This document shows, one piece after another, positions 34,750 to 45,254 of a stretch of 64,000 nucleotides of DNA. The DNA lies in NCBI RefSeq assembly GCF_008065135.1, contig NZ_CP042914.1:6305404-6369403 (forward strand), in the 5' to 3' direction. The position numbers and the translations under genes are program-made. The notes beneath the pieces are model-generated. The model had not been told where the DNA came from, ran no database searches, and saw nothing but the letters and a program-made list of their open reading frames with translations. Within the stretch, counting starts at the first letter, position 1, and each line of letters opens with the position of its first letter. This DNA is from Roseimaritima ulvae (lineage in GTDB: Bacteria; Planctomycetota; Planctomycetia; Pirellulales; Pirellulaceae).

Positions 34750-35934
34750 ATGAAAATTCACGAATTCCAGGCCAAACAACTGTTTCGCGAGGCCGGTGTG
34801 CCGGTCTTGGAGGGCATCGTGGCCCGCACGCCGGCGGAAGCCAAGGCGGCCTTTGAGAAACTCGACCAGCCGCTGGCGGTCGTCAAAGCTCAGATTCACG
34901 CTGGCGGCCGAGGCAAGGGGCACATCGCCGATAATCCTGAACAAAAGGGCGTGGTCCTGGTTCGCAGCGCGGACGAAGCCGAAGCGGCGGCAACCGGCTT
35001 GCTGGGCAAAACATTGATCACGATCCAGACCGGCCCGGAAGGTCAGAAGGTTAATCAGATCTTCGTCGAACAGGGCTGCAATATCGCTCGCGAATTGTAC
35101 ATGGGCATCGTCCTGGATCGCGCGGCCGCTCGCCCGGTGTTGATGGTCAGCACCGAAGGCGGTGTGGAAATCGAAAAAGTCGCCGAAGAAACGCCCGAGC
35201 TGATCCTGAAAGAGCATTTTGATCCCGCCGTGGGCATCGAAGCTTACCAGGTTCGCAAGCTATGCAAGAAGCTGGACATCAGCGGCCCGGCGGCTCGCAG
35301 CGCCGGCAAGTTCATCGCAGCGCTGTGCCGATTTTATGTCGACAAAGACTGTGCGATGGCCGAGATCAATCCGTTGGTGATCGATTCCGAAGGCCGGATG
35401 TTGGCCCTGGATGCCAAAATCACCTTCGACGATAACGCTCTGTTCCGACACAAAGAACTGCACGACCTGCGCGACCTGGAAGAAGAGGACCCCTCGGAAG
35501 TCCGAGCGGCCAAGAGCGGCTTGAGCTACGTCAAACTGGATGGCAACATCGCCTGCTTGGTCAACGGAGCGGGGTTGGCGATGAGCACGATGGACATCAT
35601 CAAATACCACGGCGGCGAACCGGCCAACTTCTTGGATGTCGGCGGCGGCGCCAACACCGAACAGGTCACCGAGGCCTTCCGGATCCTGTTGGGCGACCCC
35701 AATTGCAAAGCCGTGCTGGTGAATATTTTCGGCGGCATCGCCCGCTGCACGACGATCGCCACAGCCCTGATCGAAGCCAGCAAGCAGGTTGGTTTTAACG
35801 TGCCCCTGGTGGTTCGCTTGGAAGGCACCGAAGTCGAAGAGGGCCGCCAGATGTTGGCCGACAGCGACGTCGATGTGATCACCGCGGTGGATCTGACCGA
35901 CGCGGCCAAGAAAGTGGTCGCCGCGATCGCTTAA
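34750..35934 (+). CDS. sucC: Succinyl-CoA ligase (ADP-forming) beta subunit
   Basis: 394 residues from the ATG at 34750, where [19 protein letters not shown] is the standard SucC N-terminus; the longer frame to 34663 is not supported. An ATP-grasp domain (about 1-240; '[16 protein letters not shown]', 'EINPLVID') and the CoA-ligase-like C-terminal domain ('[20 protein letters not shown]', '[16 protein letters not shown]') are both complete. With SucD it converts succinyl-CoA to succinate with formation of ATP in the TCA cycle. sucD starts 142 bases after the stop, so the two are probably co-transcribed. Confidence 0.97.
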   Translation: MKIHEFQAKQLFREAGVPVLEGIVARTPAEAKAAFEKLDQPLAVVKAQIHAGGRGKGHIADNPEQKGVVLVRSADEAEAAATGLLGKTLITIQTGPEGQKVNQIFVEQGCNIARELYMGIVLDRAAARPVLMVSTEGGVEIEKVAEETPELILKEHFDPAVGIEAYQVRKLCKKLDISGPAARSAGKFIAALCRFYVDKDCAMAEINPLVIDSEGRMLALDAKITFDDNALFRHKELHDLRDLEEEDPSEVRAAKSGLSYVKLDGNIACLVNGAGLAMSTMDIIKYHGGEPANFLDVGGGANTEQVTEAFRILLGDPNCKAVLVNIFGGIARCTTIATALIEASKQVGFNVPLVVRLEGTEVEEGRQMLADSDVDVITAVDLTDAAKKVVAAIA

Positions 35935-36076
35935 CGCCACGCTCTGCCGGCCGGCGGCGGTTCGCTGCCGGCTTGACCCGCAGGCGCATCCCCCATGATT
36001 CGCCAGCTTCAGCAAATACCAATCAAAACTAAGCCAAGCCCAAGCCCCAAGCCCCAAAACATTCAAGACGGTCGCA

Positions 36077-36955
<879 letters not shown>

Positions 36956-36983
36956 CAGTAACACGCGCCGGGCATCCACCGTC

Positions 36984-37054
36984 GTAGCTACGCTCGCCAG
37001 AGCGTGGAGAGCGTGGGCAGCGTCGCCCATCCACCGTCTGGCGACGGTAGCTAC
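36984..37054 (+). repeat. Inverted then direct pair of CTGGCG covarying hairpins
   Basis: 36984-37007 is the complement-strand CGC/GCG form and 37031-37054 the direct CCG/CGG form. They lie between the converging ends of sucD and the sugar transferase gene and could act as a two-way terminator-like structure. Confidence 0.85.
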
Positions 37055-37063
37055 GTTGTTTGT

Positions 37064-38470
37064 TTAATAGGCTTCCGGTTGCCGCCAGGCGACCCACAGG
37101 GTCTTGAACAAGATCTTGATATCCAGCCACAGCGACCAACGGCGGATGTATTGGTGGTCGAATTCGATCCGCTGCTTCATTTTGTCCAGCGTGTCGGTTT
37201 CGCCGCGGCTGCCCGAGACCTGGGCCAAACCGGTGATTCCCGGTTTGACTTTGTGCCGCAACATGTAGCCGTGGATCAAGCCGCGATACTGTTCGTTATG
37301 CGCCGAAGCGTGCGGCCGCGGTCCGACCAACGACATTGAACCCTCAAGGACGTTGAACAGCTGCGGCAGCTCGTCCAGACTGGTTTTGCGAATGAAGGCG
37401 CCCACCGGCGTAATCCGCGGATCCGACTTGGTGGCTTGCTTGACCACAGCTCCGTCGTCACAGCTGCGCATCGAGCGGAATTTCCAGACGCGAATTTCAC
37501 GGCCGTCCAAACCGTATCGCCGCTGGCGGAAAAATACCGGTCCGGGCGAAGTCCATTTAACCGCGATCGCCACGATCGTCATGGGGATCGCCGCGACCAC
37601 CAGGGCACACATGGCCAAGACGATATCCGCACAGCGTTTGGCGAGGCCGTCGACGCCGTACAAAGGATTTTCGAACACGCTGACGGCCGGCAATCCGCCC
37701 ACCTGCGTCCACCTCGAGTGCAACAGTTCGAACACAAAGAAGTCGGGCACGATGTACACCGACACCGTGGAATTGCTCAGCTGGTCCAGAATAAATCGAA
37801 TCCGCTCTTCGGCTCGCATCGGCAGCGTGACCAGGATGCTGTCGACTTCACCGCTTTGCGCGCGTTTGACGAGCGTCTGGATGTCGCCTTCGATGTGAGC
37901 GTGTTCGGGGACCTGTTCGGGCAGCCGTTCGCGGTCGCGATCGTCAAAAAAGCCGACGAACCGCAGTCCCAGTCCGGGATCACTTTCGATATTCCGAGCG
38001 GTCTGCAAGCCGAGCTCGTTTAAGCCCGCGACGGCCACGGTGCGGGTACCGACGCCTCGTTCAAGCAGCCCGCGTTGCAGAATTCGCGTGGCCATCCGCA
38101 CCATCGCGATCGTGCAGGGCGTGGCCACGATCCACATCGCCAGAATGGTTCGCGAGAAGAATATGTTCGAGCGGGTGGCGACGGCCAACAGCGCCAGGCT
38201 CAATACCGTCAGCGTCCAGGTACCGACGACGACCATGATCTCGCGATCGGCCGCTTCGCCTCCAAAGCGTTGCCGCAGACCCGTCAGTTGCGAAACCAGC
38301 AGGAACACCACCACGGCGACTAGTCCCATCGCCACGCCCATCTCGTCGACTCCGCCATGCGCCGCCCATTTGACCCCAAACAGAGTGGCCATGATGCAAC
38401 TGGCATCCAGTGCGGGTTGCAGGAAATCCCAAATCGATCGATCCGCTCGGATCGTTTGCGAGGCAGACAT
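37064..38470 (-). CDS. Undecaprenyl-phosphate sugar phosphotransferase (WcaJ/WbaP-like)
   Basis: 468 residues. There are four predicted N-terminal membrane helices (to about residue 130), a Rossmann/CoA-binding-like middle domain ('VGTRTVAVAGLNELGLQTARN', 'FDDRDRERLPEQVP'), one more helix near 285-305 and the catalytic bacterial sugar-transferase domain ('FFRQRRYGLDGREIRVWKFRS', 'SLDELPQLFNVLEGSMSLVG', 'KPGITGLAQVSGSRGETD'). It transfers a sugar-1-phosphate from a UDP-sugar to the undecaprenyl carrier to start surface-polysaccharide synthesis at the inner membrane. No further glycosyltransferases lie beside it. Related genes are the Wzz-like protein at 25785 and the ligase-like protein at 63356. 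Confidence 0.93.
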   Translation of the reverse strand: MSASQTIRADRSIWDFLQPALDASCIMATLFGVKWAAHGGVDEMGVAMGLVAVVVFLLVSQLTGLRQRFGGEAADREIMVVVGTWTLTVLSLALLAVATRSNIFFSRTILAMWIVATPCTIAMVRMATRILQRGLLERGVGTRTVAVAGLNELGLQTARNIESDPGLGLRFVGFFDDRDRERLPEQVPEHAHIEGDIQTLVKRAQSGEVDSILVTLPMRAEERIRFILDQLSNSTVSVYIVPDFFVFELLHSRWTQVGGLPAVSVFENPLYGVDGLAKRCADIVLAMCALVVAAIPMTIVAIAVKWTSPGPVFFRQRRYGLDGREIRVWKFRSMRSCDDGAVVKQATKSDPRITPVGAFIRKTSLDELPQLFNVLEGSMSLVGPRPHASAHNEQYRGLIHGYMLRHKVKPGITGLAQVSGSRGETDTLDKMKQRIEFDHQYIRRWSLWLDIKILFKTLWVAWRQPEAY

Positions 38471-38752
38471 GTGGGTATTTTTAGGGGGACAAGGGAGCAG
38501 GTTCAGAGGGCGGGTTGGAATCCCACTACTGAAAACCTAGCTCGCAGTCCGCAGAGGAGAGCGTAATAATCGATTTTTCCCGTAGCCGAATTCGCGCGTG
38601 AGCCGCAGGGCTCACGAACTTAGTCGTGGGTGGGTGAAACCCCATCCACTATAAACGGTGAGGTCGCTGACAAGCGGCTGAAGCCTACCTGGGCGGGTCC
38701 GTTCCTGTCCAGAACTTGTTCCTCGAACTTCAATTTTGGAGGTAAGCAGCTA
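38471..38752. other. Spacer upstream of the group II intron
   Basis: No gene was seen. It contains GTGAGCCGCAGGGCTCACGA (a hairpin, about 38597-38616). The intron 5' junction is at the right edge, by the sequence AGCAGCTA|GTGTCACC. Confidence 0.5.
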
Positions 38753-40699
38753 GTGTCACCCTAAAAAGTGGTATCGAAGGAGCCAGGGAACAAGACCTGG
38801 GGAGGATTCACGATTCGGCCTAGACGAAGTGCCAGCTTCCGCGAAATAGTGAAGCACGGCGGTCCCTCGAATGACCGTCGGACGGCGACAAAAACGGTTA
38901 GTCGTCGTTCAAGCGTCAGGGTGGTTGGTGGATTCGCCTCGGGAAAATGGTTCGTGAGCTTGACCGGTGAGGTCCCCCTTCGTCCGTCAACACAGTGCAC
39001 AGTGGAGACGGTAAGCCAACGTATAAGCCGACGGTGAAATCCGAGGTAATGCGAAGGATAGGAGCCAGAGGCATCCATCTGCCTTGCGAATTTTCCTCCA
39101 GGAAAAACCTGGGGTGACCCGGCCCCCACCAAGGCCGCCAGTCACCTGGGACCACAGCAGATCCGGAGTAGTCGCAGCCCCGTGCCGCGATGAAAGGAGA
39201 AACCAGGGTTAGTCCATCGGAAGCACGAGAGCAGACGCCCCCACGTTAGCCGCCGAGAGTCGAAGGATCACCAAATGATCCGTCTGTGTTCTGCAAAGCC
39301 CGGACATCGACAACTGTGCAGCTAAAGAACCGAGGCAAGCGGCCCCGTGAACAGGATGATGGCGGTTACGAAAACGTAGGATGGCCCTCATGGGCAAGAA
39401 AATCAAAGTGCATTCGTTGACCGGTCGGATTGACGATCGGCTGATGAGGCAGAGCTTTCTAGCGGTCAAGCGGAACCGTGGCGCAGCAGGAATCGACAAG
39501 GTCAGCATTGGGATGTTCGAAGAAAATCTCGACGCCAATCTGGCGAGCCTCAAACGGGACTTGAAAACGAAGGGCACCTTCGTTCCCAAACCGTTGCGGC
39601 GGGTGTTTATTCCCAAAGACGCCAGGGGAACTGCGTATAGACCCTTGGGTATTCCGGCAGTAAGAGATCGGGTCGCACAGGAAGTGATTCGAAGGCTTCT
39701 TGAACCGATCTTCGAGCCGCTGTTTCATGATTGCTCGTTCGGGTTTCGACCAAAGCGAAGTTGCCATCTGGCGATCGAGCGGTTGTTGTCATTCCATGAA
39801 GCAGGTGACCGCATCACACTTGATGCGGATATCGCCGGCTTCTTCGATAACATCCCGCACAAACTGATTGTCGATGCCGTGGCGGAAGAAGTATCCGACG
39901 GGAACATCTTGGACTTAGTCAAACGATTTCTGGCAGCCGGTGTAATGGAAAACGGAGTTTTCAAGCCCACCACGATCGGAACGCCGCAAGGCGGGGTGAT
40001 CAGTCCGTTGCTTGCGAACGTCGTGCTGAACAAGCTCGACTGGCGATTGGAGAAAGCGGGATATCGCTTCGTGCGGTATGCCGACGACTTCGTCGTCGCT
40101 TGCGAGACGAAGACACAGGCACAAGCAGCCTTGGAATTAGTCGCAGAGGTAATGACCGAACTCGGACTCTCTCTGAGTCCCGAGAAGACGAAGATTGCGA
40201 GCTACGGGAGGGGTTATGACTTCCTGGGCTTTCGACTTTCGAGCAAGTCGCGAACGATGCGTGCGAAGTCCTTGGAGAAGTTCAAGACCAAGATCCGAGA
40301 GATAACCCGTCGGTGTAACAACCTGGACGCACGGGTGATCGAGAAACTGAACCAAGTGATTCGAGGAACGGCGAACTACTTCGCCACGGAGTTTTCAACG
40401 TGCGTAAAGCTTTACCAAAAGCTGGACAAGTGGATTCGGATGCGAGTCCGCAGCATGAAATTCAAGCGGAAACTGTCTTTCGACAACTACCGCTTGAAAC
40501 GACGATACTTCGACAACAAACTTGGGCTGCTACGGCTTCTTGATTTTACTGCAACGTCCATGAGCAAGACGCGAGCGTGACTCCTCTATGGCGGGGCTGG
40601 TTCTTGGCGAACCGCCTCCGCCAGAGGCAATGACCTGGGGGTAGCCCGGTGCGGGAAAGCCGCACGCCGGTAAATACAGGGAATTAACCCTGTCGCTAC
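38753..40699 (+). mobile_element. Group II intron (retroelement) with reverse transcriptase
   Basis: The 5' end GTGTCACCCTAAAAAGTGG fits the GUGYG-like start, with a C in the fifth place. About 630 bases of structured RNA precede the reverse-transcriptase ORF at 39381, as expected for domains I-IV. Near the 3' end, 40643-40670 is domain V-like: the AGC triad, a stem with GTGCGG and CCGCAC around a GAAAG loop, and an outer CCGG pair. A domain VI-like hairpin (ACAGGGAATTAACCCTGT) follows at about 40676-40693. Exact 3' junction uncertain by several bases. It sits between two genes, not inside one. Confidence 0.8.
39381..40580 (+). CDS. ltrA: Group II intron reverse transcriptase/maturase
   Basis: 399 residues. 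The RT blocks are complete: 'GIDKVSIGMFEENLDANL', 'RRVFIPKDARGTAYRPLGIP', 'FGFRPKRSCHLAIERLL', 'ITLDADIAGFFDNIPH' (first Asp), 'GTPQGGVISPLLANVVLNKL' and YADD at about residues 234-237. The C-terminal part ('EKFKTKIREITRRCNNLDAR', 'LNQVIRGTANYFATEF') is the maturase X domain. No HNH endonuclease follows, so this is an En-minus form, which usually uses nascent DNA ends at replication forks for priming. The catalytic residues are intact, so it may be active. ATGs at 39381 and 39390 are both possible. Confidence 0.92.
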   Translation: MALMGKKIKVHSLTGRIDDRLMRQSFLAVKRNRGAAGIDKVSIGMFEENLDANLASLKRDLKTKGTFVPKPLRRVFIPKDARGTAYRPLGIPAVRDRVAQEVIRRLLEPIFEPLFHDCSFGFRPKRSCHLAIERLLSFHEAGDRITLDADIAGFFDNIPHKLIVDAVAEEVSDGNILDLVKRFLAAGVMENGVFKPTTIGTPQGGVISPLLANVVLNKLDWRLEKAGYRFVRYADDFVVACETKTQAQAALELVAEVMTELGLSLSPEKTKIASYGRGYDFLGFRLSSKSRTMRAKSLEKFKTKIREITRRCNNLDARVIEKLNQVIRGTANYFATEFSTCVKLYQKLDKWIRMRVRSMKFKRKLSFDNYRLKRRYFDNKLGLLRLLDFTATSMSKTRA

Positions 40700-40709
40700 A
40701 ACGGGGAGG

Positions 40710-40739
40710 CAGTGGCTAGGATAACCTAGCCACTGTTTT
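40710..40739 (+). terminator. Strong intrinsic terminator immediately after the intron
   Basis: CAGTGGCTAGG, loop ATAA, CCTAGCCACTG and then TTTT: an 11-bp perfect stem with a T tract, about ten bases past the intron 3' end and oriented with the intron. It would stop transcripts that run out of the intron toward nadC. Confidence 0.85.
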
Positions 40740-40910
40740 ACCCACTCAGAATTTGGAAACGGACGTCCCCCAAGGTCGTCGTTCGCTCCGCGAACGCAAC
40801 GCATGCGGTTCCCCTCGTGAACCGCTCGCTACCGCAAGGCGGCGGATGGGGGGCGTTGCGTTCGGGGAGCGAACGACGACCATCGTCCAAAGGCTGGCGA
40901 CTTCGGCTAC
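40740..40910. repeat. Inverted-repeat element of the GGTCGTCGTTCGCTC family plus a CTGGCG hairpin
   Basis: Arm GGTCGTCGTTCGCTCCGCGA starting at 40774 pairs with the complement ending at 40881, about 50 bases apart. A degenerate CTGGCG hairpin (AAGG/CTTC form) lies at 40887-40910 and covers the nadC stop region. Confidence 0.7.
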
Positions 40911-41854
40911 GAGGCCGTGTCGCTTGCGTCGTGCCAATCCAGGCCCAAGTCCAGCCAGACCGCTTGATGGGTTAGCGCTCCGCTGCTGATGCGGTCGACA
41001 CCGGTCTGGGCGATTTCGCGGATGGTATCGATGGTGACGTTGCCGCTGGCTTCCAGCTCCACATCGGCGGCTTGCTCATCGCGCAGCTTCACGGCTTGCC
41101 GCAGCTGCTCCGGCGAAAAATTATCCAGCAGGACGATATCGGGGCGTGCCGGCAACACGTCGGCAAACTGTTCCAACGAATCGACTTCGATTTCCACGAT
41201 CTTCGGCGCGTCGCTCAGTTCCGCTCGTCCGCCCGCCCACTGCCGCGCGGTTTCCGCCGCCGCGCGGGGCGACAGCGGAGTGTCCTCGGCGGCGCCGGCC
41301 AGGGCTAAGTGGTTATCTTTGATTAAAAAGCCGTCGAACAAGCCGGTGCGATGATTGTGTCCGCCGCCGCAGCCGACGGCGTACTTTTCCAACCGCCGCC
41401 AGCCGGGCGTGGTCTTGCGAGTGTCATACAGCCGCGCCCCACAGTCTTGGATTTCACGCACGTAGCGCTGCGTCAACGTGGCGATGCCGGACAGCTTGCA
41501 AAGCACATTCAGAATTAACCGTTCGCAGGTCAGCAGATCGCGAGCGTTGCCGCTAAGCCGCAGGATCGGCGAACCGGCTTGCAGGGCCTCGCCGTCAGCG
41601 GCCAGACATTCGGCTTGCAGATCGGCATCCATTTCGTCCAGGATCCAGGGCACCGTGACCAGCCCCGCGCAGACGCCCGTGTGCCGCGGCACGACTTGGC
41701 AAGAGCCGCGTCGCTGCAGGTCAACTAGCGCAACGGTGGTCCAGTCCACCGATCGTTCCAGGTCTTCGCGAACCGCCAACCGCACCAACTGGCGGCAGTC
41801 GTCTTCCATCGCGGCATCGGGCATGACTTTCGCATAATCGCGTTTGCTATCCAT
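40907..41854 (-). CDS. nadC: Nicotinate-nucleotide pyrophosphorylase (carboxylating)
   Basis: 315 residues. 'LLTCERLILNVLCKLSGIAT', 'LYDTRKTTPGWRRLEKYAV' and 'GGGHNHRTGLFDGFLIKDNH' are the quinolinate- and PRPP-binding blocks, and 'IVEIEVDSLEQF' and 'DIVLLDNFSPEQL' are the second half. It converts quinolinate and PRPP to nicotinate mononucleotide in de novo NAD synthesis. It lies 94 bases beyond the MlaD-like gene on the same strand and might be co-transcribed with it. nadA and nadB are not in the window. Confidence 0.97.
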   Translation of the reverse strand: MDSKRDYAKVMPDAAMEDDCRQLVRLAVREDLERSVDWTTVALVDLQRRGSCQVVPRHTGVCAGLVTVPWILDEMDADLQAECLAADGEALQAGSPILRLSGNARDLLTCERLILNVLCKLSGIATLTQRYVREIQDCGARLYDTRKTTPGWRRLEKYAVGCGGGHNHRTGLFDGFLIKDNHLALAGAAEDTPLSPRAAAETARQWAGGRAELSDAPKIVEIEVDSLEQFADVLPARPDIVLLDNFSPEQLRQAVKLRDEQAADVELEASGNVTIDTIREIAQTGVDRISSGALTHQAVWLDLGLDWHDASDTAS

Positions 41855-41948
41855 ACGAAGTGTGTCTTTCGTTTTCAGGGTCAGATGCTGAACATCATTT
41901 TACGCGACAAGTCCGGCTACGGTTGCGACGACGTCTTGGCCGCGACGG

Positions 41949-43169
41949 CTATTTCAGCCCAATGCCGCTGGGCCGACGATCGAGGGCCCCTTTGATGCCC
42001 AACTGTCGTGGGTCGCGAGCCAGTTTGTCGCTAAACACCCGCATGTCGTCCATGATTGGTCGGATCCGTGCCGAAGCTTCTTCGACATTTTCCACCACGC
42101 GTTTGATCTGCCAGTACAGTTCGTCGTCTTCCATCAAGCGGTTCAGCGTCCCGTTGCTGGCGTTCAAGCGTTTGGTGAACGAGCCGACTTCGCGCATCGT
42201 GCCGTCCAGGCTGTTCAGGTTGACCAGCAAGCTTTCCACCAGTTCGTCGCTATGTTCGGCAAACGGTCGCGTGATCTGTTCGACGTTCTTGACCGTCCGG
42301 CCGGCTTCGCGAACCGTATCTTCGGCAGCCACGCCCACTTTTTCAAACTGCTGCATGGTTTGCGCGGTACTGCTGAAGACGCGTTCGGCTTCTTCGATCG
42401 CGATCGGCAAGCGTTCGACCGATGTCTTGATGGCTTGTTGCACCTGAGGGTCACCGACGATGGAACGGATGTCGGCCAGCGTCAGGCGAAACTCTTCGAT
42501 CGAGTTCTGGGTCTGGCGTGACAGTTCGGCAAAGTCGGTGCCGCTGGTACCGATCGCTTCGCTCACATCTTCGGCCAAGGTGGTGACCGAAGTACCGGCA
42601 TCGGCGACCGACTGTCCGGCGACCTGCATCGTGGCCAAGGTTTCGCGAACCTGATCTTCCAAGCCCACCAGGACAGCAAAGGGGTCTCCAGCCACACGTC
42701 CCTTGCCAATGAAATCTCCATCGTTGGCGTGGAGGGAGATCAACTGCCGTTCCTGAGGATCCAGTTGACCGTCGGGTGGCGTGCCGGCTTGTCCGTCCAA
42801 CTGCATCAACAGCTCTTTTTGGTTGCGGCGAACAAACTCCAGATTGGCATCCCCGGTAACAAACGAGCCCATGGAAATGCGGGGAATGTAGGCGTTGGTC
42901 GGCGCGTATTTCGCATCGATCTCCATCGTCAACTGCACGCCACCGTCCGGCTTCAGATCGATGCTGCTGACCCGCCCAATTTTGACTCCGTCGCGGAGCA
43001 CCGGCGTGTTGGCGCTGACGCCTGGAGCGGAATCAAACTGAGCCGTCAGCACCAAATCGTCGGACAGCAAGGCAGGGAAGGCGCCAAACAAAAAGGTCAG
43101 CAGGATAAACACGCCGACCGACGCGACCACCAGAACCCCGACACCAAATCGCAACCGATTCTCTTCCAT
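41949..43169 (-). CDS. mlaD: MlaD/MCE-family lipid transport protein
   Basis: 406 residues: one N-terminal membrane helix (about 8-30, FGVGVLVVASVGVFILLTFLF) and an MCE domain just after ('LVLTAQFDSAPGVSANTPVL', 'GVKIGRVSSIDLKPDGGVQL', 'GSFVTGDANLEFV'). A long helical region (about 180-390) follows with many short amphipathic repeats ('TVRNVEQITRPFAEHSDELV'-like). The extended tail is typical of MCE proteins that form a needle or tunnel. It binds and passes phospholipid between membranes. It starts nine bases after the ATPase gene. The C-terminus after residue 395 is short. Confidence 0.9.
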   Translation of the reverse strand: MEENRLRFGVGVLVVASVGVFILLTFLFGAFPALLSDDLVLTAQFDSAPGVSANTPVLRDGVKIGRVSSIDLKPDGGVQLTMEIDAKYAPTNAYIPRISMGSFVTGDANLEFVRRNQKELLMQLDGQAGTPPDGQLDPQERQLISLHANDGDFIGKGRVAGDPFAVLVGLEDQVRETLATMQVAGQSVADAGTSVTTLAEDVSEAIGTSGTDFAELSRQTQNSIEEFRLTLADIRSIVGDPQVQQAIKTSVERLPIAIEEAERVFSSTAQTMQQFEKVGVAAEDTVREAGRTVKNVEQITRPFAEHSDELVESLLVNLNSLDGTMREVGSFTKRLNASNGTLNRLMEDDELYWQIKRVVENVEEASARIRPIMDDMRVFSDKLARDPRQLGIKGALDRRPSGIGLK

Positions 43170-43178
43170 GATGGCTTC

Positions 43179-44078
43179 CTATTTTGTCTCGTGTGCGGCG
43201 ACTAATTCGTTCAGCCGCTCACCGGCTTCGCCGCGTACGAACTGTCGCACGCGACGGTCCTCGGCGTGCTCCAAGTCGCTGGGCGGTCCGTCGAACAGCA
43301 CTTGGGATTCGTGTTTGGCCAGTCGCGTGCGGGGAAACAACATCAACACCCGATCGGCAACCTTGCGGGCGGTATGCATGTCGTGCGTGACCACGATGCT
43401 GGTAACGGGATAACGTCTCCGCGTGCCCAAGATCAATTCGTTGATCACGTCGCTCATGATCGGATCCAATCCGGTCGTCGGTTCGTCGTACACCAACAAT
43501 TCGGGTTCCATGATCAAGGCGCGAGCCAGACCGACGCGTTTACGCATGCCTCCGGACAACTCCGCGGGACGTTTTGAAGCCACCTCGGGCGGCAAGCCGA
43601 CTTCGGCCAGCCCCTGCATGACTTGGTCTTCGATCTCGTCATCCGTCAACGTGCGGTGTTGCTGCAGCGGAAAGGCCACGTTCTGCAGAATTGTCATGCT
43701 GTCGAACAGCGCCGCGTTTTGAAACACGAACCCCATCCGTCTGCGAACCGCCGTCAATTGATGATCGTCCAGGGTGGCCAAATCCTGATTGTCGAACAGC
43801 ACCCGCCCGGAGTGAGGCTTGACCAGGCCCACCAATGTTTTCAGCAACACCGTTTTGCCACACCCGCTTTCGCCAATAATCGCCAGAGTCTGACCGCGCG
43901 GAATCGACAGATCGATTTCCCGCAGCACCATCTGACGACCAAACAACACCGACAACGTTTCTCCCTGCAACAACGGAGTGTTGGAATGATCCGCGGCGCG
44001 ATCGTCCGTGGCATGATCGTCCATGACGGGATCGAGGCTGGGGCGGTCGTCGATAGGTTGGTGGTCCGGATCGGTCAT
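43179..44078 (-). CDS. mlaF: Mla-type ABC transporter ATP-binding protein
   Basis: 299 residues. Walker A GESGCGKTV, Q-loop 'MGFVFQNAALFDSMTI', signature 'LSGGMRKRVGLARA', Walker B 'LLVYDEPTTGLDP' and switch His in 'SIVVTHDMHTA'. 'SGGM-RKR' and 'ALFDSMT' are typical of the MlaF group. About 45 Asp/His-rich residues precede the domain, which is unusual. It powers lipid transfer by the MlaE-like permease upstream and the MlaD-like partner downstream (spacings eight and nine bases). Confidence 0.93.
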   Translation of the reverse strand: MTDPDHQPIDDRPSLDPVMDDHATDDRAADHSNTPLLQGETLSVLFGRQMVLREIDLSIPRGQTLAIIGESGCGKTVLLKTLVGLVKPHSGRVLFDNQDLATLDDHQLTAVRRRMGFVFQNAALFDSMTILQNVAFPLQQHRTLTDDEIEDQVMQGLAEVGLPPEVASKRPAELSGGMRKRVGLARALIMEPELLVYDEPTTGLDPIMSDVINELILGTRRRYPVTSIVVTHDMHTARKVADRVLMLFPRTRLAKHESQVLFDGPPSDLEHAEDRRVRQFVRGEAGERLNELVAAHETK

Positions 44079-44086
44079 GAGATGGC

Positions 44087-44959
44087 TTACAGGATCGAAG
44101 CGCCTTCGGGGTAGAAAGCAAAATACAGGGCGTCCAACATGATGTTCAGAAACAGGTCGATGGCCAGGATCAGCACAAACGAGTGCACAAAGGATGCCGT
44201 CGCCGCCCGCCCCACTCCGTCTGCTCCCGCCTGGCAGTTAAACCCGCGATAGCAGCTCACCACCGCGATGATGCCGCCAAAGAAGAAGCTTTTAAAAATG
44301 CCGCTGCAAAAATCGAACCCACCGACAAATTCGCGAGAATGATTCAGGTACGGAGCATGGTCGATGCCCAACACAATCACACTATAAAAGTAGCCGCCAA
44401 CGATGCCCATAAAATCCGCCATCACCGTCAGCGCGGGGATCAACAAGATGCACGCTAGAAAGCGGGGCACGACCAGGTAGTGGATCGGATCGGCTCCCAT
44501 CGTCGTCAACGCATCGATCTGTTCGGTAACGCGCATCGTGCCCAGTACCGCCGCCATCGCACTGCCGACACGACCGGCCAACATCGTAGCCGCCAACACC
44601 GGTCCCAGTTCGCGGACCAGCGACATGTTGATTACCGCACCGAGTTGATTTTCAAGGCCAATCGAGTGGAATTGGTAGTAACTCTGCACCGCCAGCACCA
44701 TCCCGATGAACGTCCCGGTCAGCGATACGACGGGCAAGCTGAGCACGCCGACCTGATAGAAATTGATCAGCAACGTGCCTCGCGGCGGCAAGCGAGTCAC
44801 CATCCAGACAAGCATCCGCCAAGTGAACAGCGCCATATCGCCGACCATCACCAGGCCGTCGACGACACTCGAACCCCAGTCGGTTACCCAACGGGTCAAT
44901 CCGCTGACCGCGGGAGCCGGCGTCATTTCGTCACTTGCCACGGTAGCCATCGGTGCCAT
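44087..44959 (-). CDS. mlaE: MlaE-family lipid ABC permease
   Basis: 290 residues; AAGGATC precedes the ATG at 44959. Six membrane segments are likely (for example 'VGVLSLPVVSLTGTFIGMVL', 'RFLACILLIPALTVMADFMG', 'FVLILAIDLFLNIMLDALYF'). Family-typical sequences are 'VRELGPVLAATMLAGRVGSA' and 'TMRVTEQIDALTTMGADPIH'. It is the first gene of a three-gene operon, mlaE-mlaF-mlaD in that order. The Mla system keeps outer-membrane lipid asymmetry in Gram-negative bacteria, and its presence fits the didermic envelope of planctomycetes. Confidence 0.94.
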   Translation of the reverse strand: MAPMATVASDEMTPAPAVSGLTRWVTDWGSSVVDGLVMVGDMALFTWRMLVWMVTRLPPRGTLLINFYQVGVLSLPVVSLTGTFIGMVLAVQSYYQFHSIGLENQLGAVINMSLVRELGPVLAATMLAGRVGSAMAAVLGTMRVTEQIDALTTMGADPIHYLVVPRFLACILLIPALTVMADFMGIVGGYFYSVIVLGIDHAPYLNHSREFVGGFDFCSGIFKSFFFGGIIAVVSCYRGFNCQAGADGVGRAATASFVHSFVLILAIDLFLNIMLDALYFAFYPEGASIL

Positions 44960-45254
44960 GATCCTTCAACATCGAACAAACCGTCCTGAAGAAAAAGTAT
45001 CGACTAGGTAAACCTTGCGGCTTGAGTCGACTTTCCGGGCTTTTAAAAGAACCGCAACAGAGCCACCCCTCTTTCGTAGCATGGGTCCCTGGCCCGTGTG
45101 CCCGCAACTCAATAGATCTCAATTATCAATAGGTGCCTCCAACCATGGGCTGGCGCCCATGGCTACATGACGCCGCCGCTTCGCGGCTGGACCTTCGGCC
45201 CGGAGAAAAGGCCCATGTTCGTTGTACACGGGCCGGGGGCCCATGCTACGAGAG
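44960..45254. repeat. Spacer with CATGGGCCC palindromes and part of the 205-bp element
   Basis: GTAGCATGGGTCCCTGGCCC near 45079 and CACGGGCCGGGGGCCC near 45227 are single copies of the palindrome that forms the 82-bp array. At about 45139-45190 a fragment of the 205-bp element (CCATGGGCTGGCGCCCATGG) is present. The mlaE promoter should lie at the left edge. Confidence 0.65.

Noticed and set aside
38753-40699. Intron interrupting a host gene
   Set aside because: Neither flank shows a split coding frame. The neighbours (sugar transferase and nadC) are complete.
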